From contig CAWVSL010000060.1 in the NCBI GenBank assembly GCA_963933115.1, positions 1 through 10,819 of the forward strand: a stretch of 10,819 nucleotides of DNA, given 5' to 3'. Origin of the DNA: JALJPB01 sp963933115. Lineage in GTDB: Bacteria > Pseudomonadota > Gammaproteobacteria > Enterobacterales > Alteromonadaceae. The notes beneath the pieces were generated by a model that was not told the DNA's origin, made no database searches, and worked only from the letters and a program-made list of their open reading frames with translations. Positions within the stretch are counted from its first letter, which is position 1; each line of letters starts with the position of its first letter. Position numbers and translations under genes: made by a program. Of this stretch, positions 6,124 to 10,819 are shown one piece after another.

Positions 6124-6759
6124 ATGATCACTAAAAATAAAACCTGGTTATTTCTATTTACCTCAGTATTTTTTATTTTATCACTCTTTTTTAAACCTTA
6201 TCCACTGAGTTGGTTGATGAAGTTACTGCCTATGGCGATACTCGTTTTTATTGCGATAAGCCAACTTAAAGATAAAACAGGAAAGATTTTTATTGTCGGG
6301 TTAGTTTTCTCAGGTTTTGGCGACTTTTTTCTAGATTATGAACCCATTAACGGGTTTGTTCTTGGATTAGGCTCGTTTTTTATCGCCCATGTTTGTTATT
6401 TAATCGTGTTAAAACCGATTGAAAAGAAAAAACTAGGACTAGTGGGTTTATATGGTGTTTATGGTATAGCGATATTTAGTTTAATTGCTGGCGGTTTAGA
6501 CGAACTATTTATCCCTGTATTGGCCTATATGAGTATTTTATTAATCATGGCAATGATGACCTTGGTTTCGAAACGATCGAATAACTGGTTGGTACTAGGT
6601 GGGCTAAGCTTTGTCTTTTCTGACTCACTAATCGGCATAGATAAATTTTATTATCCAATACCTTACGCGCCCATCATGATTATGCTGAGTTACTACTTTG
6701 CTCAATACGCTTTGTTAAGAGGTTTTATAGTTAGTGGTAAAACAGAAGAAGCAGCTTAA
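6124..6759 (+). CDS. YhhN/TMEM86 family integral membrane protein (lysoplasmalogenase-like)
   Basis: The 211-aa protein is almost entirely hydrophobic, with about seven to eight membrane segments. It carries the family signature positions: KLLP (33-36), SGFGDFFLD (63-71), AHVCY (88-92), VFSDSLIGIDKF (164-175) and YYFAQYALL (190-198). Animal TMEM86 and some bacterial homologs hydrolyse the vinyl-ether bond of lysoplasmalogen. The conserved Asp residues (67, 71, 167) are the presumed catalytic set. Whether this host makes plasmalogens is doubtful, so the substrate is open. The start lies 2 bases after the HutD/Ves stop with no ribosome binding site of its own, which indicates translational coupling. 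Confidence 0.88.
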   Translation: MITKNKTWLFLFTSVFFILSLFFKPYPLSWLMKLLPMAILVFIAISQLKDKTGKIFIVGLVFSGFGDFFLDYEPINGFVLGLGSFFIAHVCYLIVLKPIEKKKLGLVGLYGVYGIAIFSLIAGGLDELFIPVLAYMSILLIMAMMTLVSKRSNNWLVLGGLSFVFSDSLIGIDKFYYPIPYAPIMIMLSYYFAQYALLRGFIVSGKTEEAA

Positions 6760-6771
6760 TAAGCTGCTTTA
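6750..6771 (+). terminator. Weak terminator hairpin at the end of the yhhN-like gene
   Basis: AGCAGCTT and AAGCTGCT form an 8-bp perfect stem with a 3-nt loop that contains the end of the stop codon. Only a short T stretch (TTTAT) follows. The convergent S9A peptidase gene has no better terminator here, so both sides may use this region. Confidence 0.5.
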
Positions 6772-6823
6772 TCGGTTAAACAGTTTTGTTGAGTTAAGTC
6801 GTCTTAATAGTCGTCAGCTTTTT

Positions 6824-8902
6824 TTAGTTAGGTAATTGTTCAAAGCCCATGTTAAATAAGATAAAGCCGTAAATATCAGCATACTGTTCAATAGTTTTTG
6901 ATGCAGGTGTTCCTGCGCCATGGCCAGCATTGGTTTCAATACGAATTAATGTAGGGGCATTACCTGTTTGTTTAGCTTGAAGCTCAGCCGCAAATTTAAA
7001 TGAATGGGCAGGTACGACGCGATCATCATGATCACCTGTCGTCACTAATGTTGCCGGGTAACTAACACCCGCTTTCACATTGTGGACAGGAGAGTATGCT
7101 TTTAAGTAATCAAACATCACTTTATTTTGCTCAGAGGTACCATAATCATATGCCCAGCCTGCGCCAGAAGTAAAAGTATGGTATCTCAGCATATCAAGCA
7201 CACCAACGGCAGGAAGAGCAACTTTCATCAAATCAGGGCGCTTTAGCATAACGGCTCCAACTAACAACCCCCCATTTGAGCCACCATTAATCGCTAAATA
7301 ATCACTTGAGGTGTATTTTTCTTTGATTAAATACTCACCTGCGGCAATGAAGTCATCAAAAACATTTTGTTTTTGAAGTTTTGTGCCGGCATCGTGCCAT
7401 GCTTTTCCGTATTCACCACCACCACGAAGGTTCGCTACGGCATAAACGCCCCCTTGCTCAAGCCAGACCGCTTTACTGATGCTAAATGAGGGAGTTAAGC
7501 TGATATTAAAGCCCCCATAACCATATAAAATAGTCGGGTTTTTACCATTAAGCTTTGTACTTTTTTTGTAGGTGATAATCATCGGTACTTGAGTACCATC
7601 TTTTGATGGGTAAAAAACTTGTTTGGACTCATAGTCATCACTATTAAACTGTGAACCAGACTTCTGATAGACCGATGTTTGGCCATGAGTAACATCAAAG
7701 CGATAAATAGTTTGAGGTGTTTTATAGTTGGTGAATGAATAATAAAGTGTTTTATCTGCTTTTTTGCCTGATAGCGCACTAGAGCTGCCAGCAGCGGGTA
7801 ATGTTATTTCTCGAACTTGCTTACCTTGATAGTTGTACTGGTAGACTTTTGAAATAGCATCGACCATATATTCAGTAAAGAAATAACCGCCCCCAGTTGA
7901 TGCACTTAAAACGTTTTTGGTTTCAGCAATAAAGTCAACCCAGTTAGTTTCACTTGGGTTATTAGCATTAACAGTAACAATTTTTTTATTATCAGCGTTG
8001 AGATCGGTAACTAAAAACAATTGACTGCCTTCATTCTCGATAACATAAGTATCAGAGTTAGTATGATCTAAAATAGTCACCAGAGGGCTATCAGGTTGAG
8101 TTAAATCTTTAAGGTATAAATCGTTACCATAAGTTGATACTGAACCAGAGATGATTAAGTAGCGATCATCTTCAGTGACATTACCACCGACATAGCGACG
8201 TTTTTCAGCTGCCGTCGCGCCAAATATTACTGTATCTGACTTTTGTGATGTGCCTAATTTATGGTAGTAAAGTTTATGTTGGTCAGTCTTTGCGGATAAT
8301 TCACTGCCCTTAGGCTTATCATAACTCGAATAATAAAAGCCTTGATTACCAAACCATGAAATACCAGAAAATTTAACATCAATAAGTGACTCTTCTAGTA
8401 CTTCTTTGGTATCGGCATTAATAATTATGATTTTACGCCAATCACTGCCACCTTCAGAAATCGAATAGGCGACTATGGACCCATCTTTTGAAAAGCTAAG
8501 TTGCGCCAATGAGGTAGTTGCGTCTTCACTGAAGGTATTAGGGTCTAAAAAGACTTCTGTATCACTGCTATTTTTGTTTCGATAAACAACATCTTGATTT
8601 TGTAGACCATCATTTTTATAAAAATATTGATAGTCGCCTTCAGTAAAAGGAGCGCTAATTTTTTCATAATTCCATAATGTTGTTAAACGAGTTTTTAATG
8701 CTTCGCGATAAGGGATGTTAGCTAAATAGCCAAGAGTGACTTTATTTTGTTCTGTTACCCATTCGCCTGTTTCATCACTGCGATCATCTTCTAACCAGCG
8801 ATAGGGATCAGCGACTTCTTGGCCAAAATAATCATCAACCACACTACCTTTTTCAGTATTTGGGTAATTCACTTTAAGAGTCGTTTGTACTTTATTATCC
8901 AT
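6824..8902 (-). CDS. S9A prolyl oligopeptidase (leader interrupted)
   Basis: The 692-aa serine peptidase cuts peptides after proline. It has the N-terminal family signature DPYRWLEDD (32-40), a seven-bladed propeller region (about 75-425) and an alpha/beta-hydrolase domain (about 430-692) with NLRGGGEYG (491-499). Catalytic residues are visible: Ser542 in GGSNGG, Asp626 with substrate-binding Arg628 in GDHDDRVVP, and His661 in AGHGAG. The longest uninterrupted start is the ATG at 8902, giving a protein without a signal peptide. Upstream in the same frame (9004 to 8945) lies a lipoprotein leader ending in LLAC, cut off by TAA at 8942-8944. The ancestral product was probably an exported lipoprotein. 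As read, only a cytoplasmic form, or none, can be made. The catalytic domain shows no other damage, which suggests a recent mutation, a sequencing error, or continued use of the internal start. The site before 8902 is weak (AAGAAG about 9 bases away). Confidence 0.93.
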   Translation of the reverse strand: MDNKVQTTLKVNYPNTEKGSVVDDYFGQEVADPYRWLEDDRSDETGEWVTEQNKVTLGYLANIPYREALKTRLTTLWNYEKISAPFTEGDYQYFYKNDGLQNQDVVYRNKNSSDTEVFLDPNTFSEDATTSLAQLSFSKDGSIVAYSISEGGSDWRKIIIINADTKEVLEESLIDVKFSGISWFGNQGFYYSSYDKPKGSELSAKTDQHKLYYHKLGTSQKSDTVIFGATAAEKRRYVGGNVTEDDRYLIISGSVSTYGNDLYLKDLTQPDSPLVTILDHTNSDTYVIENEGSQLFLVTDLNADNKKIVTVNANNPSETNWVDFIAETKNVLSASTGGGYFFTEYMVDAISKVYQYNYQGKQVREITLPAAGSSSALSGKKADKTLYYSFTNYKTPQTIYRFDVTHGQTSVYQKSGSQFNSDDYESKQVFYPSKDGTQVPMIITYKKSTKLNGKNPTILYGYGGFNISLTPSFSISKAVWLEQGGVYAVANLRGGGEYGKAWHDAGTKLQKQNVFDDFIAAGEYLIKEKYTSSDYLAINGGSNGGLLVGAVMLKRPDLMKVALPAVGVLDMLRYHTFTSGAGWAYDYGTSEQNKVMFDYLKAYSPVHNVKAGVSYPATLVTTGDHDDRVVPAHSFKFAAELQAKQTGNAPTLIRIETNAGHGAGTPASKTIEQYADIYGFILFNMGFEQLPN

Positions 8903-8941
8903 TAATAGGGCTTCTTGAGTTTCTTGATTAGGCTGTGGGTC

Positions 8942-9004
8942 TTAGCATGCCAGTAACATGCAACTAATGACTCCACTGATAACTACTGGTTTGAAATCCA
9001 TCAT
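8942..9004 (-). pseudogene. Lipoprotein signal peptide of the S9A peptidase ended by a stop codon
   Basis: From ATG 9004 (a second ATG is at 9001) the frame reads MMDFKPVVIS then GVISCMLLAC then TAA. It has a short charged start, a hydrophobic core and a lipobox LLAC, a classical SPII signal. The stop is codon 21, immediately after the lipobox Cys. The frame continues after it as DPQPNQETQEALL and runs straight into the peptidase. One base change (for example TCA or AAA to TAA) would explain it. Confidence 0.72.
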
Positions 9005-9264
9005 ATTTTTTTATCTTAATTATTATTCAAATCAGTTTAACAGTATTTATTATTGATACGAGTTTAATGCTAAAAATAAAATTATTATTCGATCGGATTT
9101 ATTTATGTTAAATGTTCAGAACTAGTGGCTTGGCTCTTTTAGTTTGAGTCATCGTTTGAATGATCAGTTGGTGTGTTTTATAGATGTTCTGCCTAAGTAT
9201 ATAATGAAACAATAGATCGACAAAAATTAATCTTTGAGGCCACTTTTTTAAAGTGTTTGTCTCA
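9005..9264. other. Intergenic region between the S9A peptidase leader and the YkgJ-type gene
   Basis: This AT-rich stretch contains no supported gene. It should hold the promoter of the S9A peptidase (minus strand), but no convincing -35/-10 pair was found. A small hairpin CACTTT-TTT-AAAGTG (9241-9255) lies just after the YkgJ-type gene; it lacks a clear T-run on either strand, so it is at best a weak terminator. Confidence 0.4.
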
Positions 9265-9663
9265 TTAGGATCTTGGTGGGCGGCTATCGGTCATTAATAA
9301 ATCTAGCTTTATTTGAGCTTGCTTTGGTTTTTTTAAGTCTATAACTTCAATCATTTCACACTCATCTCTTATCATTTCAGCAATAAGGCTAGGGTAATGA
9401 CGACAGTCTTCAGGTCTATTTAAGTAAATGCTACATGTATATTTAGTCGGCGCGAGATCGTTTTTTTTCGGCGCAATTTCGAGAAAAGGGCATCTGTTAA
9501 GGCTTAATCCGGATTGCGGGTCGAACCATATCTCCTCGTTTTTAACAAATTTGAATATTTCTGGGTTAAATATCTCCCACAGGTCGATTTCTTCTTTTGT
9601 TGCCGAAAGACCTCCGTCACCGTATTTGATACAACATTTACCGCATTGATTACACTCTTTCAT
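9265..9663 (-). CDS. YkgJ family CxxCxxCC cysteine-cluster protein
   Basis: The 132-aa protein opens with CNQCGKCC, giving Cys 4, 7, 10 and 11 of the family signature CxxCxxCC. Further Cys are at 58 (RCPF), 77 (YTCSIY), 87 (EDCRHYP) and 102. The R-P-x-x-C-R-x-Y/F-P element near 83-91 is typical. Members are thought to bind zinc or an iron-sulfur cluster, and no enzymatic role is established for most. The protein has no signal peptide and is probably cytoplasmic. No strong ribosome binding site precedes the ATG. It appears to be a single-gene unit. Confidence 0.85.
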   Translation of the reverse strand: MKECNQCGKCCIKYGDGGLSATKEEIDLWEIFNPEIFKFVKNEEIWFDPQSGLSLNRCPFLEIAPKKNDLAPTKYTCSIYLNRPEDCRHYPSLIAEMIRDECEMIEVIDLKKPKQAQIKLDLLMTDSRPPRS

Positions 9664-9719
9664 AGTTTCAGCATTGGTAAGTTATACAAAACCTTATTGT
9701 AGCATTGATGTTGTTTTAG

Positions 9720-9746
9720 ATTATAGCTTGTCATCATTGAGTCTAA
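9720..9746 (-). promoter_or_regulatory. Putative promoter of the YkgJ-type gene
   Basis: On the minus strand TATAAT (9725-9720) lies about 57 bases before the start codon, with TTAGAC (9746-9741) upstream. The spacer is only 15 bases, so the -10 is good but the pair is not ideal. Confidence 0.33.
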
Positions 9747-9900
9747 CTATAAAATAATAGGTAGGAAATTTAACTGTTTTATTGGGGGGGCTCATTCACT
9801 GTCTTGGCATCCCTGTTAGTAATAATAATCCGATGTTTTGTAGTTGAGTTTAAGCTTGGTACAAAAGTTGGAAATATATCATTATATAGATAGGGCTAGA

Positions 9901-9926
9901 TAAAAAAGACCTTTAAATGGCCAGCT
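9901..9926 (-). terminator. Weak terminator after the MocA-like gene
   Basis: On the minus strand GGCC-ATTTAAA-GGTC forms a 4-bp stem (one G-U pair) followed by six T, just downstream of the MocA-like stop. The T-run is good and the stem is short. Confidence 0.35.
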
Positions 9927-9936
9927 AGTATTAACA

Positions 9937-10578
9937 TTAGTTTTTTTTATGCCAGTTAATCAGATCTTGTTTTATATCAATATCTATTGCAGCGTTTGAC
10001 ATGATGATTTCTTGAAGATTATCTTTGTTTCTGTGTAAAAACACTTTGGCACCGTTATCACCGGTTAAATTCATTAATTGGGTAAAGTAGTGACGAGGAA
10101 AAATAGCAGGGGGCATAATATCAATATCAGCTTTTGCACAAATCAATTTTTCAGGCGATGATAATGATTGTTCAATTAACCGAATATAATCATCGGTAGT
10201 CAAAGCAATTTGATCGGCCAAAGTGATCATTATGTGACTAGCTCGATCAGTCATATTATCATTACTGATCACATGACTAATCGATTGTCCAATAGTATGG
10301 CCTAATCCCAGATGAGCATTTGAGCAATAAATGACAGTACCTTGCTGACCAATGACTGCTGATATTTGCTCATGGTAACAACCCGTTGCTATATAGAGGT
10401 TATGTTTATTTATTTTTAACACCGTTAGTGATGCGGTAATTTGTTGTAAAACATATTTTATCAAGGGGATTGAATGTGATTGGTGCTTTACTTTCGCTAT
10501 TAGTTTGATCGCTTTAAAACGTTCACTTTTTCCTGCACTCAGAAGAATAACTTTCAAGTTATATTGGCCGTTACTCAT
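9937..10578 (-). CDS. MocA-like molybdenum cofactor nucleotidyltransferase
   Basis: The 213-aa cytoplasmic protein has the GT-A nucleotidyltransferase fold of the MobA/MocA family. MocA transfers CMP to molybdopterin to form the cytosine-dinucleotide cofactor used by xanthine-dehydrogenase-type enzymes. Visible motifs are the nucleotide loop LLSAGKSERF (12-21) with Lys25, NAHLGLGHTIGQSI (87-100), the metal-binding LADQ (120-123) and TGDNGAK (172-178). Two usual features are altered: the glycine normally two to three residues after the loop Arg is missing (SERFKAIK), and LADQP reads LADQI. The start ATG overlaps the stop of the upstream xdhC by ATGA, so the two are translationally coupled. This pairing with XdhC supports the Mo-cofactor role. 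It could be a divergent member with different nucleotide preference. Confidence 0.83.
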   Translation of the reverse strand: MSNGQYNLKVILLSAGKSERFKAIKLIAKVKHQSHSIPLIKYVLQQITASLTVLKINKHNLYIATGCYHEQISAVIGQQGTVIYCSNAHLGLGHTIGQSISHVISNDNMTDRASHIMITLADQIALTTDDYIRLIEQSLSSPEKLICAKADIDIMPPAIFPRHYFTQLMNLTGDNGAKVFLHRNKDNLQEIIMSNAAIDIDIKQDLINWHKKN

Positions 10579-10819
10579 AAAATTTGACTCATCGACTGAG
10601 CATTTTTTCTATATAAAACTGCATGACATTCGCTGAGTATTGATAGCGCGATACTCTCGGGTAATGTGCCGCCAATATCTAACCCTGAAGGGCCAGCAAA
10701 TTTAAATAGTAGGGACTCTTCTTTAGAAATTTTAGCTTGAGTTATCACTTGGTGTCGTCTATTTTCAGGACCAAGTAATGCGAGATACTGAAGTTTTGAT
10801 GTTGAAAGTGCCTTTAAGG
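10575..10819 (-). CDS. xdhC: XdhC/CoxI family protein, C-terminal part (partial)
   Basis: The minus strand from the window edge reads 80 codons to TGA at 10577-10575. Key elements are YLALLGPENRR (11-21 of the visible part) and GPSGLDIGGTLPESIALSIL, the conserved LGP-x-x-RR and P-x-GLDIGG-x-x-PE-x-IALSI signature of XdhC/CoxI proteins. These bind the molybdenum cofactor, help sulfurate it and insert it into xanthine dehydrogenase or related enzymes. The start and N-terminal domain lie outside the window. The 4-base overlap with the MocA-like gene shows a shared operon. The target oxidoreductase genes are expected further upstream on the minus strand (inference). Confidence 0.87.
   Translation of the reverse strand, partial: LKALSTSKLQYLALLGPENRRHQVITQAKISKEESLLFKFAGPSGLDIGGTLPESIALSILSECHAVLYRKNAQSMSQIL

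Noticed and set aside
6794..6815. Short inverted repeat TTAAG/CTTAA and direct repeat AGTCGTC before a T-run near the end of the S9A gene.
   Set aside because: The stem is only 5 AT-rich base pairs and the repeat has just two copies, so neither supports a terminator or a repeat element.
9428..9702. Two plus-strand frames opposite the YkgJ-type gene.
   Set aside because: They are shadows of the cysteine-cluster gene, whose CxxCxxCC motif fixes the true strand.

Overview
The window looks like a chromosomal segment of an AT-rich marine gammaproteobacterium, most likely Alteromonadales and Colwellia-like. This is inferred from the low GC content, the gene types (YihA/EngB next to a cytochrome c4-type gene, secreted M1 and S9 peptidases, a periplasmic TonB-domain protein) and the protein style. 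No phage, IS element, CRISPR array or tRNA/rRNA gene was seen, and most of the DNA is ordinary chromosome.

Left part (1-2342). The last codons of an EF-Tu gene (tuf) end in a terminator. They are followed by a free-standing small transcription unit on the plus strand: a near-consensus sigma70 promoter with a 20-bp palindrome inside it, about 80-90 nt of RNA, and a perfect terminator hairpin. This unit faces engB (minus strand), the GTPase gene next to which the sRNA Spot 42 lies in enterics and vibrios. Divergent from engB is a cytochrome c4-like gene encoding three CXXCH heme sites instead of the usual two.

Middle part (2343-6823). A short intergenic stretch carries what may be the decayed tail of a gene. 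Next come two divergent genes: a periplasmic protein with a TonB C-terminal domain (minus) and an exported M1-family zinc metallopeptidase (plus). The peptidase is followed without an obvious terminator by a HutD/Ves cupin gene and, 2 bases later, a YhhN/TMEM86-type membrane protein gene.

Right part (6824-10819). A complete S9A prolyl oligopeptidase is encoded on the minus strand. Directly upstream and in frame is a lipoprotein signal peptide with lipobox LLAC, separated from the enzyme by a TAA codon placed right after the lipobox cysteine. The exported form of this enzyme therefore appears to be broken. Then come a YkgJ-type cysteine-cluster protein and a translationally coupled xdhC-mocA pair for molybdenum-cofactor maturation of a xanthine-dehydrogenase-type enzyme. 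The xdhC gene is cut by the window edge.

The items most worth following up are the sRNA unit with its operator-like palindrome, the nonsense codon in the S9A peptidase leader, and the triheme c4-type cytochrome.
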